NCBI GenBank assembly: GCA_027625095.1 | Contig: JAQBXN010000010.1 | Span: 1-64,000, forward strand | Direction: 5' to 3' | Origin: Planctomycetota bacterium | GTDB taxonomy: Bacteria; Planctomycetota; PUPC01; JACPCR01 | Length of the DNA stretch: 64,000 nucleotides | Shown: piece after piece, positions 27,601 to 35,651 of the stretch | Position numbering within the stretch: position 1 is the first letter of the stretch | Layout of the letters: every line of letters begins with the position of its first letter | The notes under the pieces: model-generated | What the model was told of the DNA's origin: nothing | Seen by the model: the letters and a program-made list of their open reading frames with translations, nothing else | Databases searched by the model: none | Position numbers and translations under genes: made by a program

Positions 27601-29600
27601 AATCCGCGGCTTTCGAAGAACGGCGGAAAAACAAAGAGGGCGAAGACGAACTTATCACCGGTCGAATGCTCGTCATCACCCGCCCGGATCTGCCGACGGA
27701 TGTCGTAACAGCCTCCGAATCGAACGCCCCCTCGCCCAAGCCCGCCGAAGGCCCGGATGCGGAAGTAACTAAGGGCGGCGCCAGGAACATATCTGCCTAT
27801 TTCGACGGCCCGATCATTGCCGAAGTCCTCTGGCCAACGATAGCCCTTTCGATTCGCAGTGAGGCCAGCCTGTATGTCCAGACCTCCAGTGGACGTGCAC
27901 TTATGGCGTCCAGCACTGCTCCCCCCGGCGAGGGCGTTAAGCCCCCTCCGTTTGATCTCAACGTGCCGGGTACCACCGCACTGAAGACTGGGGCACGAGG
28001 TCCGGCAGTCAACACCAGATCGCCACTCTATAAGGACACCATTCTGCGCGGCGCTGAATTCGAAGAAAGCCCGCTCGAAGTCGGAGTTTTCACCTTCCAA
28101 ATTCCTTACCTGCTTGGCAATGTTCAGCAGTATTCACCCGCCGCCGATCCGGGCTCAGCCTCGGACGAAGACAAGGAACACCGCGGCAAGCTGCGCGTCA
28201 GTGGCGGCGACACCATCTTCGTCGGCTTCCAATACCTGGATGAGGCCGGAAAGGATCACTGGCTCACCGGCAGTTTCAAGTTGAAGTCCGATTACGACTT
28301 CAACATTCTTGACCGGCGATACGAGAAGGAACTCGAGGGTGTTCATGTCGGGGAGACCCTCTACTTCCGCGTCTTCGACAAGAGCAAGGACCTCAGCTCA
28401 GAGCGTGACGAAGTGTCAGTCACCGTTGCCACCGCCGGCGGCAGATTCCTTTCGCTTCCGCTCAAGGAAACCTTCGAACACACCGGTGAATTCCGCGGCC
28501 TGCTGCAACCCGTTTACGCGGAACCGGGTAAAGAGGTTCCCAACAACGAACTCGGCGTGACTTATGGCGACACGATAACCGCCAGCTATGGCGATGAAGG
28601 AGATCTCGACAAAGTGGTTCACACGGTAGAGGTGTTTAGGGGCGCGAATGGTTCGCTGATGTCTTTCACCAAACGCTTCAAAGACCCGGAAATTGCTGCG
28701 CAGACGCAGTTCACCATCGCCGAGGCATTTTTCGAACTCGCCAAGAAACATCGTAGCCTTGGACAGAAAGAACTTTCCAAAAGTGAGATCGAGGAAGGCA
28801 AGCAAATGCTGGAAGAAGCCAGCCGCGACTTCCCGAACACCGAGACGAAATCTCAGGCCGATTATCTCCTCGCCAATCTGTCGCTCGAATTCGCTGAAGA
28901 GACCGAAGACGCCAAAGAGAAACAGCAACTCTACAACGAGGCGGTCAACCGTTTCAACGACATCGTCTCCTCCAACCCGGAGGGCAGCTACGCGCCGAAA
29001 TCCCAATACAAAAAAGCACTTGTCTTTGAAAAAATGGGACTGCTTGATCGGGCGTGCGAAGAATATGTAAAGCTGTCCTATCGTTACCCCGAAAACGAGC
29101 TCGTAGCCGAGACCATCAGCCGCCTTGGACAATACTTCTGGCAAAAGGGCCGCGATCTCCGCAAAGCGGCCGCAGTGCTCGAAGATGAGGTAGATCGCCT
29201 CAAGCAGGAACAGGCCGCGTTCAATATGTACCGCACCTCCGGCGAAGTGTTCGGTCGCCTTGCCACCCGCTTCCCAACGCACATCCTCGCCGCCCGCACC
29301 AGCGTCCTGTCCGGTCAGGCGTATATACAGGCCGAAGATTACGGCAAGGCTATCGAAATCCTCAGCCTTGCTGTCAAGAATTATGAAGAGGACAAAGTCG
29401 CCTGCCCTGAAGCCATGTACTGGCTCGGCGACAGCTACACTCGCCGCAAGAATCCGAATGACATGGTCGACGCGTACCGAGCCTTTAAGAAGCTCACGTG
29501 GGATTTCCCCGCCAGTAAATGGGCCAAGTATGCCCGCGGCCGCCTGGTTGAAGACGCGCTGGTAGGAGTGGAAGAACAGGCGTTGGACGGCAGCGAGTAG
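21636..29600 (+). CDS. Giant exported TPR and beta-module protein (third of three)
   Basis: A 2654-residue protein, among the largest one expects in such a genome. A signal peptide (residues 1-18) precedes a long helical region to about 1270. The last part of that region is clear TPR ('AHLFLSYADIAFHRQEFPRARAQYDRI' near 1130). Beta modules follow at about 1275-1370, 1410-1500, 1870-2010 and 2215-2345. Each has a strand set ending in 'tsSGd...l.ES..TGvFes.l' and, in the later ones, 'GD.I..SY.D'. A possible sugar-binding or PA14-like sandwich sits near 1630-1730. A C-terminal TPR array occupies 2350-2650. No membrane anchor is visible at the end. A surface scaffold is inferred; function unknown. 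Confidence 0.8.
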   Translation: MNSHWLCLPLCLLLNLSAEEQIAEFDALLNKVRAVSETGATDAEACALLTEAANIGRPFAAHQAIKNYLKNVVSPSPELLVLSARNAELSGDFRSAVTRYKTYLASAPPNATSSDAAARMYEILIDYLNLNHEAYDFMRRNGQKFRHSIMARKFDGWFLNLAMKRLEYDVVAERLLEVLKTAPAQDRHFYDRFVADYLFSLQQLNVDTEIKLKGLEFIKVLPPFIHDAKLRARFAFHNSYMDFYVLREGKKPEELLPLFAPIYKQAVELINSSPDRETVFSMIRTMGANNQTTEWSIAGAEKNQFLLYAMSRMRTEEDKRWLYSVGSSFMGIHLWMNHADQYPWLVEYVADTSARSYMTYVPLARYPVIAPKLADSTRYFAILAQALAAGEDPVNGMDTIMRYAWYLDFGAIYKLISYEYFYAYEQLYKKPVDVSRVVTSFGERYLSQSPVAAFDPEAAKEFVYHSWRHYTSNIQQLSAALHSLDWVPYSAEERKIVFQMGYEAFTKWAEAARKEQAMLEAVTAQTEEQKLRAKELGDALLKVNEIDGVFKQVMTITVNSSGRFPTPLTQKIIEARGAIQAKNLALYVQRAKEIYSLVQIFQARKIPYGRAALKFIASNHQDLETFELQAFLLEDELRHLQPNQWNSDIDVTTEAMSYGRPGWLASSPVVDKPRIKKLNDLFGSAFMAQMGSGNYWPGLFDLVRITRRGSGWSQYDWNNEVMEEAILKKSFYQANHRPFDGTQHIATNYLYLLRHEFSQLLSKYPPKYFETDYLNESKREGQFDQRYFEAAGDDDLVLRKFYAAELINGKDYAPNSTLRGTWYSRTITSEVRSEMLKYLDQAYGKTRFDSDAMGYAWFNLSTNHNLERPEIRKEYFQRLNTWIERTKQRPVRDAVPSMYSLFQLKPIDLTSAEIDTLIRIFQIAPDLYGYRSGYSGYHNYHFLVRAVHEGLIASGRIAELFQAVPYFWKLINDIPNFPHRPQDTRELLNRYILELLENKKYELAACYSISGLEIAGQRLSEQHKITLMNGRSKAAARIGGIPVPKNDPRYPLFEAQVAFLAGNTNSAWKLYMDHQKSIEDAYKDLDNGFLIWLVEKNTQLLDFAAAEQLAQLLIRWVDSNPEAFDTEVRAHLFLSYADIAFHRQEFPRARAQYDRIIATPTFKDTEAGKTAGIRIAAVDRLTKNYQQAIERLEKIASSNDSVSQIGANYQLAVIKYDQEEFDESSEFLDRVLLLRPDHADAKILKGRLHLKRKKLIEASEIDLGITTAKRLIIPGKALKVKLEDRNLSIVGKTTNIEVRAWTTSGDEEFFNLFPFGDSRTRFEGSVPTGLASAVKNNFSLELLGDDKVYYDFSEKFKENHGITSTSLVALTVASDGDLQASSGRIPTQKELDEIALRSALKLEAKGALSAVRAGDLIRPGNPIYLRVTDLDRSTTAEVDKIPVTVSTSSGDRVQGHALIESGKTTGVFESTLNTAPSQPTAFAPQSMEGRSPNFCISPQKYPPWVAESDNIRPKIYGIDLNDNVPLGKMRMEAAVPGRKLKEFAIQTSYNNQKFTTVGWWPGVYKPWLGQLQLEVARTPELPSEVDPYLEWGHIPAGSAKAVHELTEFKFDISSNYFHYDAQGRTLNLPNLYPNEFYVARIRGAFYSPKYQRRSFTLKLSEKSAAANVTFSVDGESPREADTQRIELGLDKGVHIIEVSITGTYQAGVKGILYWDTNKPPYEEPVPISLFTEDTEKVQQVFARELARIQPSEDHGVFDIDFPERISTRIIRFLLIDYETDAPAINKINLTNAAGKAVLPTAQDFGDLMKNDILEIIPGDRITVRYNDPKHVSNGLEVHEHFLSASYNNASLSAAFLELTRNGDVLNQSYIPIVRFKAGEPIMVFIKDPDADVSEKFDTVTFTAQVIGQDRKLTLKALETEESSGTFVGRIFPSNGEPQRPSELQIGSDDNIELSYLDRENTDPGIPWSRTYKVRQTFWQDPELRLYDTESAAFEERRKNKEGEDELITGRMLVITRPDLPTDVVTASESNAPSPKPAEGPDAEVTKGGARNISAYFDGPIIAEVLWPTIALSIRSEASLYVQTSSGRALMASSTAPPGEGVKPPPFDLNVPGTTALKTGARGPAVNTRSPLYKDTILRGAEFEESPLEVGVFTFQIPYLLGNVQQYSPAADPGSASDEDKEHRGKLRVSGGDTIFVGFQYLDEAGKDHWLTGSFKLKSDYDFNILDRRYEKELEGVHVGETLYFRVFDKSKDLSSERDEVSVTVATAGGRFLSLPLKETFEHTGEFRGLLQPVYAEPGKEVPNNELGVTYGDTITASYGDEGDLDKVVHTVEVFRGANGSLMSFTKRFKDPEIAAQTQFTIAEAFFELAKKHRSLGQKELSKSEIEEGKQMLEEASRDFPNTETKSQADYLLANLSLEFAEETEDAKEKQQLYNEAVNRFNDIVSSNPEGSYAPKSQYKKALVFEKMGLLDRACEEYVKLSYRYPENELVAETISRLGQYFWQKGRDLRKAAAVLEDEVDRLKQEQAAFNMYRTSGEVFGRLATRFPTHILAARTSVLSGQAYIQAEDYGKAIEILSLAVKNYEEDKVACPEAMYWLGDSYTRRKNPNDMVDAYRAFKKLTWDFPASKWAKYARGRLVEDALVGVEEQALDGSE

Positions 29601-29730
29601 TTCCAGGATTTTTTGCTCCTGCCGGTAGATTCGGTGTGGCCGTTGAATGAGTGATGGCGGTTCAATGCCGGAAGCTGGCTTGGAGCAGAATCGCTTCTCG
29701 AATTATCTACTGGTCTCTCTGAGATTAGCC

Positions 29731-31008
29731 ATGACGAAAGAAATCGGTTTTGAAATGGCCGCTTCAAACATTCGATTTGGCCCAGGTATCACGCATGAAA
29801 TCGGTATGGACCTGGCTGACATGGGGGTCAGACACGTGATGGTCTTGACTGACGAGAATCTTCGTCCACTGCCTCCGGTTCAGACGGTGCTGCAATCGCT
29901 GGATGACCATCGGGTCTCATTCAAACTTTTCGATCGAGTGAAGGTCGAGCCGACCGATGCTTCATTCAAAACGGCCATTGAGTTTGGGCAGTCGGGCGCC
30001 TTTGATGCCTTTGTTGCTGTGGGTGGTGGATCGACCATAGATACGGCCAAGGCCGTCAATCTTTACACCACTTATCCCGCGGATCTTCTGGATTACGTCA
30101 ATGCACCTATCGGGAAGGGAAAGCCTGTTCCAGGGCCACTCAAGCCACTGATAGCCGTGCCAACGACCGCAGGCACGGGAAGCGAAACTACTGGCGTCAC
30201 GATTTTTGATTTAGTCGAGATCCATGCAAAAACGGGCATAGCGCATCGTTACTTGAAACCAACACTCGGGATCATCGATCCAGAGAACACACGCATGCTG
30301 CCCTCGGCCGTGGCAGCTTCGACGGGTCTGGATGTCCTCAGCCACGCACTCGAATCCTACACGGCGATCCCATACCGTGAACGGCCGCGACCTGAGCGAC
30401 CCAAATTGCGTCCCGCTTACCAAGGCTCGAATCCCATCAGTGATGTCTGGTCCCTTCAGGCGTTGCGCATGGTCGCTGAATACTTGCCACGAGCCGTTGA
30501 AAATACGGAAGACAATGAAGCTCGCGGTATGATGCTGCTGGCTGCTTCGTACGCGGGTATCGGATTTGGTAATGCCGGATGTCATCTGCCACACGGTATG
30601 TCTTACCCGGTTTCCGGAATGGCAAAGTCATATAAGCCCGAGGGGTATCCCGTTGATTATCCGATCATCCCGCATGGAATCTCAGTCATCCTGAACGCTC
30701 CGGCAGTCTTCCGTTTCACTGCAACCGCCTGCCCTGAGAGACATCTTGAAGGGGCCGCAGCGCTCGGTGTGGAGGTGTCAAATATCAATCCGGACGATGC
30801 AGGCAGAATCCTGTCTGATCGAATTATCGAATTCATGCAAAGGCTGAATATCCCGAACGGGCTGAGCGCGGTCGGTTACACTTCGGGTGACATCCCTGCT
30901 CTGGTTGAAGGTACATTGCCGCAGCATCGTGTCACCAAACTCAGCCCCAGGCCCGCAGAGGCAGAGGATCTGGCAGCGCTGTTTGAAGACGCGATGAGTT
31001 ACTGGTGA
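29731..31008 (+). CDS. Iron-containing alcohol dehydrogenase, hydroxyacid-oxoacid transhydrogenase (HOT) type
   Basis: A 425-residue group III (iron-dependent) alcohol dehydrogenase. The nucleotide-binding part has 'AVGGGSTIDTAKAVNLY' and 'VPTTAGTGSETTGVTIF'. The metal-binding half has 'STGLDVLSHALESY', with Asp and His ligands, and 'GCHLPHGMSYPVSG', with further His ligands. The N terminus 'MAASNIRFGPGITHEIGMDLADMG' and the overall order match human ADHFE1, which exchanges hydrogen between 4-hydroxybutyrate and 2-oxoglutarate. I use the ATG at 29731, where the homologous proteins begin, although the frame is open to 29647. It is followed by a DUF4416 gene with no obvious link. Acting as a general alcohol dehydrogenase is an alternative. 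Confidence 0.85.
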   Translation: MTKEIGFEMAASNIRFGPGITHEIGMDLADMGVRHVMVLTDENLRPLPPVQTVLQSLDDHRVSFKLFDRVKVEPTDASFKTAIEFGQSGAFDAFVAVGGGSTIDTAKAVNLYTTYPADLLDYVNAPIGKGKPVPGPLKPLIAVPTTAGTGSETTGVTIFDLVEIHAKTGIAHRYLKPTLGIIDPENTRMLPSAVAASTGLDVLSHALESYTAIPYRERPRPERPKLRPAYQGSNPISDVWSLQALRMVAEYLPRAVENTEDNEARGMMLLAASYAGIGFGNAGCHLPHGMSYPVSGMAKSYKPEGYPVDYPIIPHGISVILNAPAVFRFTATACPERHLEGAAALGVEVSNINPDDAGRILSDRIIEFMQRLNIPNGLSAVGYTSGDIPALVEGTLPQHRVTKLSPRPAEAEDLAALFEDAMSYW

Positions 31009-31086
31009 ATTAGAAGTTGGCAGTCGGGGCGATCAACCACGCGTTTCCAATCTCCAGCTCCGAGCCTCCGAGCAAAGGACTTATCT

Positions 31087-31608
31087 ATGGCAGCGCCACA
31101 GAACCCGTACCCTGTCAAACTTTTTGTAGCAGCTCTCTTCAGTCAAGAGGCTGTGATGCATGAAGCAATCGACAGGATGGAGGAGCAGTGGGGACCCATT
31201 GATTACGCCAGCGATGCCATTCCATTCGATGTGACGGATTACTACGTTTCAGAGATGGGAGAGGGACTGGTGCGGCAGTTGTTTTCGTTTGCCCGAACCA
31301 TTTCTCCGGCAGAGATTGTGGCGGTGAAACTGCGTTCAAATGAACTGGAAGATTGCTTTGCTGAAGGTGGTCGCCGCAAGATCAATCTCGACCCCGGTTA
31401 TATGGATCACAACAAAGTCGTCCTACCGTCCATGAAACAGGGCTCACAAAAAATCTATATCGACAAAGGGGTCTGGGCAGATCCAACGTTGAGATATGAG
31501 AAGGGAACTCTTCTTGCCTTTGATTGGACGTTCCCTGATTTCAAAGACGGGCGTTATCTGAGGCCGCTGTTGAGAATTCGAGAGCTTTATAAGACAGGAC
31601 AGCAGTGA
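31087..31608 (+). CDS. DUF4416 family protein
   Basis: A 173-residue protein of the DUF4416 family, recognised by 'PVKLFVAALFS' at the start, 'WGPIDYASDAIPFDVTDYY' around residues 35-55, 'RRKINLDPGYMD' near 100 and 'LRYEKGTLLAFDWTFPDFK' near 140. The family has no known biochemical function and is found mostly in delta-proteobacteria, Planctomycetes and related groups as a single-domain cytoplasmic protein. It follows the alcohol dehydrogenase by 78 bases on the same strand. It converges with the HEAT-repeat gene, with 36 bases between the stop codons. Confidence 0.85.
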   Translation: MAAPQNPYPVKLFVAALFSQEAVMHEAIDRMEEQWGPIDYASDAIPFDVTDYYVSEMGEGLVRQLFSFARTISPAEIVAVKLRSNELEDCFAEGGRRKINLDPGYMDHNKVVLPSMKQGSQKIYIDKGVWADPTLRYEKGTLLAFDWTFPDFKDGRYLRPLLRIRELYKTGQQ

Positions 31609-31644
31609 TCCCCTTTGGGCTGCTTTCTTCCTGTCAGCCAGTAT

Positions 31645-32799
31645 CTATTCGGAATCCAGAATCACTTTAATTGCGTGACCGGCCGCTGCTCTGACAAAGT
31701 CCACGCGCTCACTATTGGCTAACTCTCTCAACTTTGGCAGTGTAACGGAGGAAGCTTGGCCAATCAGGCCGAGAGCCTGTGCAGCCGCACCACGGAAATC
31801 TGGATCCGGGTGATTGAGAAATCCGCCAATGTCATTAACTGCCGCCTCGGCCCTCGGCCCAATCAACCCCAACGTACGAATACAATGCTCCTGCATTTCC
31901 GATTCAGATTTCAAGAGTGTCACGAGTTCTGGTACGGCCCTCGAAGCGCCCTCGCCGAATTCGCCTAACGCTCGAATGGCACCTTTTCTCGCATCACCGG
32001 TTCCAGACTTCAGGACTTTCACCAAAGGATTCATTGCCACGTCCCCAATCTGACCGAGCGATCGGATGGACGCCTCAACGACCAACTTGTTTTCTTCCGT
32101 CAGAGAAGCGATGAGCGCGGGAATACCGGGGGATGCGTCGTGGCCGATTTGCCCTAGTGACTCTGCAGCCAGGTGGCGTCCTCCTGAGCTATCGGAGGAG
32201 AGGTGTCTGATTAAAGGCTGAACCGCCGGTATTCCGATTTCGCCAAGGTGTCGAGCGGCTGCATGACTGACCATCCAATCTTTATGGTTGAGAAGTGAGA
32301 TCAGTGCTGGAACGGCTCCCGGAGCACGCGTTAGTTCCCACAGCGCCCAGTGCGCATCCGCCCGAACCATGCCGTGCTCATCTTCAAGATTCTTCCTCAG
32401 TGCGTCGAGAATCTGTGGGCTTTTTTGTTTGAAAATGCCAAGGCAAATGGCAGAGGCGCCTCGCACATCAGGATCGATATCGCCCAGCCCTTTCACAATC
32501 GCTGCTACAGCCGCCTTTGCGCCGGGGTATCCGATGCGTCCCAGGGCTACGACAGCCTGCCATCGCACGTTGTCATCAAAATCGTCCATAGCCCGAATGA
32601 GGGCAGGGACGGCTGGTTCACCCATTTTTGACAAGGCCAGGGATGCGGCCGACATCTCTTCTTTGTCATAGATGCGCGCAGCTATGATTAACCTGCCGAC
32701 TGCAAGATCTGCTTCGCCGTCTTGAAGATTTCCGTCGCCTGCGTGGAGGCTCAATGCCAAACATGCGCAAAGAGCCAGTTTGGTTGAATGCTGTCTCAC
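31645..32799 (-). CDS. Exported HEAT-repeat protein
   Basis: A 384-residue protein composed of about nine HEAT (PBS-lyase-like) units of some 35 residues each, e.g. 'VRWQAVVALGRIGYPGAKAAV', 'RHLAAESLGQIGHDASPGIP' and 'FRGAAAQALGLIGQASSV'. I start it at the GTG at 32799: this gives a signal peptide (RQHSTKLALCACLALSLHAG), whereas the longer frame from a TTG at 32841 has no ribosome site. HEAT arrays are protein-binding scaffolds. It lies three bases after the stop of nothing on its strand: the DUF6807 gene ends at 32845, so the two are likely one transcript. Function unknown. Confidence 0.8.
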   Translation of the reverse strand: MRQHSTKLALCACLALSLHAGDGNLQDGEADLAVGRLIIAARIYDKEEMSAASLALSKMGEPAVPALIRAMDDFDDNVRWQAVVALGRIGYPGAKAAVAAIVKGLGDIDPDVRGASAICLGIFKQKSPQILDALRKNLEDEHGMVRADAHWALWELTRAPGAVPALISLLNHKDWMVSHAAARHLGEIGIPAVQPLIRHLSSDSSGGRHLAAESLGQIGHDASPGIPALIASLTEENKLVVEASIRSLGQIGDVAMNPLVKVLKSGTGDARKGAIRALGEFGEGASRAVPELVTLLKSESEMQEHCIRTLGLIGPRAEAAVNDIGGFLNHPDPDFRGAAAQALGLIGQASSVTLPKLRELANSERVDFVRAAAGHAIKVILDSE

Positions 32800-32844
32800 T
32801 TTGTGTGTTCCAACTCGGACATCCGGCTTAATTTCGGGCAAGCT

Positions 32845-33750
32845 CTAATGCTTTATGTAACTCTGATACTGTGCGGCGAACACATCACGTTCGGGAGCTT
32901 CACCCGGTTGCACGCGAACTCGATACTGCAACGTCAGTGATTCGCCTTTCTTGAGGGTCGAGACGGAGAACGCACCGAATCGACCGTAATCCCGATAAGC
33001 AGAGTATCTCGTGCCTTTGGGATTATCTGGATGGTTCATATGTTGGACGGTGTAAAACTTATCTTTCAGGTTGTACGTCATCGCCGCCCAGGGCCAATCC
33101 CGGTCCTTTTGCGCATTGGCGCCTTCTTTATGAAAGACGTACTTTGCTGATTTGTTCCCTGCCACGTCATTGTGCGGACGATAATGCATGCCAGCGTGTT
33201 CAGGATCGCCATTCAGACTGACGTCGTCCGTTGGCGCGGTCAGCACGGAATGAAAATCAAGCAGCAGGTGCGCGTCCTTGTCCGTGTGATGAAAGGTAAA
33301 TGTCCGGACCTCGTCGATCATCACCGTATCTGCGGAAGCCAACCAGTGCAGACGGACTTTGACCACTGTAGTGTCTTCGGTGACCGCCTGTTCCAGAAAT
33401 TCTTTGTGCACTATCTCGCTCAAATTCATGTGCCACATGTCATAATTCTTGCCTTGAAAACCAACCTTTGACCAGCCAAGAAAAATACCGCGATGGTGGG
33501 TGTACTGGCCGCCCGGCCCTTTGGTAATAGGTTCCTTGCCTTCCTCATCCATCACATGAAGGAACGGCTTGTAGGTGTTGTGCCGGGTGTCCTTTGTCGA
33601 TTTGTCATAAGCATACATGTAGCGGGCGATTGCCTTGCCGGCTCTGAGGACATCCAAATGATCGCCAGGGACGTCTTTCAGGCCTTCTTCAGCAATGGAT
33701 GATGACTGAAGAAGCGCACACAGAAAGCTTGTGGTTATGATAGTTTTCAT
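32845..33750 (-). CDS. DUF6807 ('PmoA family') exported protein
   Basis: A 301-residue protein with a signal peptide (about residues 1-20) and the DUF6807 fold, often annotated in databases as 'PmoA family' although it is not methane monooxygenase. Diagnostic stretches are 'YKPFLHVMDEEGK', 'QYTHHRGIFLGW' around residue 85 and 'GMHYRPHND' near 190, plus the C-terminal 'YRDYGRFGAF'. The family is abundant in PVC and Bacteroidetes genomes near sugar or glycan genes. The activity is unknown, and the conserved His pairs suggest a metal or sugar site. It is the first gene of a likely two-gene unit with the HEAT-repeat protein. Confidence 0.8.
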   Translation of the reverse strand: MKTIITTSFLCALLQSSSIAEEGLKDVPGDHLDVLRAGKAIARYMYAYDKSTKDTRHNTYKPFLHVMDEEGKEPITKGPGGQYTHHRGIFLGWSKVGFQGKNYDMWHMNLSEIVHKEFLEQAVTEDTTVVKVRLHWLASADTVMIDEVRTFTFHHTDKDAHLLLDFHSVLTAPTDDVSLNGDPEHAGMHYRPHNDVAGNKSAKYVFHKEGANAQKDRDWPWAAMTYNLKDKFYTVQHMNHPDNPKGTRYSAYRDYGRFGAFSVSTLKKGESLTLQYRVRVQPGEAPERDVFAAQYQSYIKH

Positions 33751-33942
33751 AATTGTGGGGAGTGGGTGAGTAAGGGCTCAAATAATCCTGATTTTCTCAA
33801 GATGGGCAAACAGGGTAACAGATTCTCGGAGACATCGAATGCGCATTTTTTATGAAGAGATGAGGTCCGCTTTTCAGCGAATTCTCGTAAGCAAAGGCAT
33901 GTTACCCGAGCGTCTGGGAACATGCGGTAAGTTGTTCGCTGA

Positions 33943-33962
33943 TGCCAGCCAGCTTGCTGGCA
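33943..33962. terminator. Hairpin downstream of the acyl-CoA synthetase operon
   Basis: TGCCAGC (33943-33949) pairs perfectly with GCTGGCA (33956-33962) around a six-base loop. It lies about 50 bases after the end of the thiolase-DUF35-ligase operon, so it may mark its 3' end. There is no T-run, so an intrinsic terminator is only a possibility. Confidence 0.3.
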
Positions 33963-34010
33963 GGTGAGTCAGGTCTCCCAGGCTAAGATCGAAGGACCTC
34001 TGGGTGGGCC

Positions 34011-35645
34011 TCAGCCCCCTTCCAAAGTGCGCAGGTCGCGTCGCCTGATTTTTCCGGTTGTCGTCATGGGCAACTCGCCGATGAATTCGATCTCGCGAGG
34101 GTACTCGTGGGCGGCCAGGTTGTTCTTTACGAAGTCCTGGATCTCCCGGGTCAGGCCGTCGGAAGGGGCGAGTCCCTCGGCGAGCTTGATGAATGCTTTT
34201 ACGATGTTGCCGCGCAGTTCGTCCGGTTTGGCTACCACGGCTGCCAGTGCCACCGCTGGGTGCCGGAGCAGGCTCTCCTCGATTTCGGTCGGGCCGATGC
34301 GATAGCCGGCGCTGATGATCACATCGTCTTTCCTGCCTTTGAACCAGAAGCGTCCGTCCTCGTCTTTGACGCCCAGGTCGCTGCTGCAGGCCCATTCGCC
34401 TTTGTACTTTTCCGCCGTTGCCTCCGGGTTATTCCAGTATTCGAGGAAGAAGACTGGGTCTTCGCCCCGTTTGAACGCAATCTCGCCCATCTCTCCGGGT
34501 GGCAAGACGTTACCGTCATCGTCGATGATCTCGACCCGGTGACCGGGGTAGGGCTTGCCCATCGACCCGGGCACGACATCGAGGATCTCATCGCAGTTGC
34601 CGATCACGTAGTTGACCTCGGTCTGGCCATATATCTCATTGATGGCTGCGCCCAGGTCTTCCCTGGCCCAGTTGAGCGTCTCGGCGCCGAGGGCCTCGCC
34701 GCCACTCATGACCGTGCGGAGATTAATCTGGAATTTCTCTCGGATATTCGGGATCTGCTTGATTATTTTCAGGGCCGTCGGGGGCATGAAGAGATTCCGG
34801 ATCTGGTACTTTTCGATGAGGTGCAGCGCCTTCTCCGGATCAAACTTCCGAGCCCGATAGGCCAGGACCGGCACCCCGTGGAACCAGCACGGCATCAGGA
34901 TGTCCATCAGCCCGCCGATCCAGGCCCAATCGGCGGGGGTCCAGGCAATATCGCCGGGCTGCGGGCAGAAGTTATGGGAAAGCTCAAAGCCGGGGAGATG
35001 CCCTAACAGGTATCGATGCGCATGGAGTGCGCCCTTGGGGTTGCCGGTAGTGCCCGAGGTGTAAATGATGATCGCGGGATCGTTGGCGCTGGTCTTCGCA
35101 GTGTCGAAGGTGTCCGAAGCCTGTTCGAGTGCCTGATGAAAATCGATCTCATCTAATTCCGGAGTGCCATCGATCAGGAAGATTCGTTCGAGGTGAGGCA
35201 GAGCACCGCGAATCCGGGAGATCTTCGGGAGATTTTCCTCGTCCGTTATCACCGCCTTTGCACCCGAGTCGGACAGCCGGTATTCGAGCGCGTCCGGCCC
35301 GAATAAATTCGCCAGTGGGATGGCTATCGCACCGAGCTTATAGATGGCAATGTGTGAGATAGCCGTCTCCGGCCGCTGGGGCAGCACGATCCCGATTCGG
35401 TCGCCGGCCTGAATGCCGTGGGCTTTCAGCGTGTTGGCAAACTGGTTGGCCTGCCGCTGGATGTCTCGAAATGTGAATTGCTCCTCATGGCCCTGCTCGT
35501 CTTCGTAATAGAGCGCAATTCTGTTGGGGTCCGAGGCGTGCCGATCACAGGCGGCCTCGGCCATGTTGAAAGTCAGGGGAATGTGCCAACGAAACTCCTC
35601 ACCGATTCGGTCCCAGCTTCCCAGGCTCTTATCGATGGGTCGCAT
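34011..35645 (-). CDS. Acyl-CoA synthetase (AMP-forming, ANL superfamily)
   Basis: A 544-residue adenylate-forming enzyme that activates a carboxylic acid to its CoA thioester. Motifs seen are the P-loop 'YTSGTTGNPKGALH' near residue 195, 'GQTEVN' (A5-like) near 340, 'YWNNPEATAEKYKGEW' near 410 and the C-terminal 'FKGRKDDVIISAGYRIGPTEIEE' with 'TTGKIRRRDLR' carrying the catalytic lysine. The layout resembles medium-chain acyl-CoA synthetases (ACSM type) rather than acetyl-CoA synthetase. It is the last gene of an operon, six bases after the DUF35 gene, and follows the Cys-lacking thiolase-like gene. The specific acid is unknown; a branched or aromatic side-chain acid would fit the partners. 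Confidence 0.88.
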   Translation of the reverse strand: MRPIDKSLGSWDRIGEEFRWHIPLTFNMAEAACDRHASDPNRIALYYEDEQGHEEQFTFRDIQRQANQFANTLKAHGIQAGDRIGIVLPQRPETAISHIAIYKLGAIAIPLANLFGPDALEYRLSDSGAKAVITDEENLPKISRIRGALPHLERIFLIDGTPELDEIDFHQALEQASDTFDTAKTSANDPAIIIYTSGTTGNPKGALHAHRYLLGHLPGFELSHNFCPQPGDIAWTPADWAWIGGLMDILMPCWFHGVPVLAYRARKFDPEKALHLIEKYQIRNLFMPPTALKIIKQIPNIREKFQINLRTVMSGGEALGAETLNWAREDLGAAINEIYGQTEVNYVIGNCDEILDVVPGSMGKPYPGHRVEIIDDDGNVLPPGEMGEIAFKRGEDPVFFLEYWNNPEATAEKYKGEWACSSDLGVKDEDGRFWFKGRKDDVIISAGYRIGPTEIEESLLRHPAVALAAVVAKPDELRGNIVKAFIKLAEGLAPSDGLTREIQDFVKNNLAAHEYPREIEFIGELPMTTTGKIRRRDLRTLEGG

Positions 35646-35651
35646 CTGAAA

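Noticed and set aside
34107-35006. 299-codon plus-strand frame opposite the acyl-CoA synthetase gene
   Set aside because: Antisense shadow; the minus-strand gene has full family motifs across this span.
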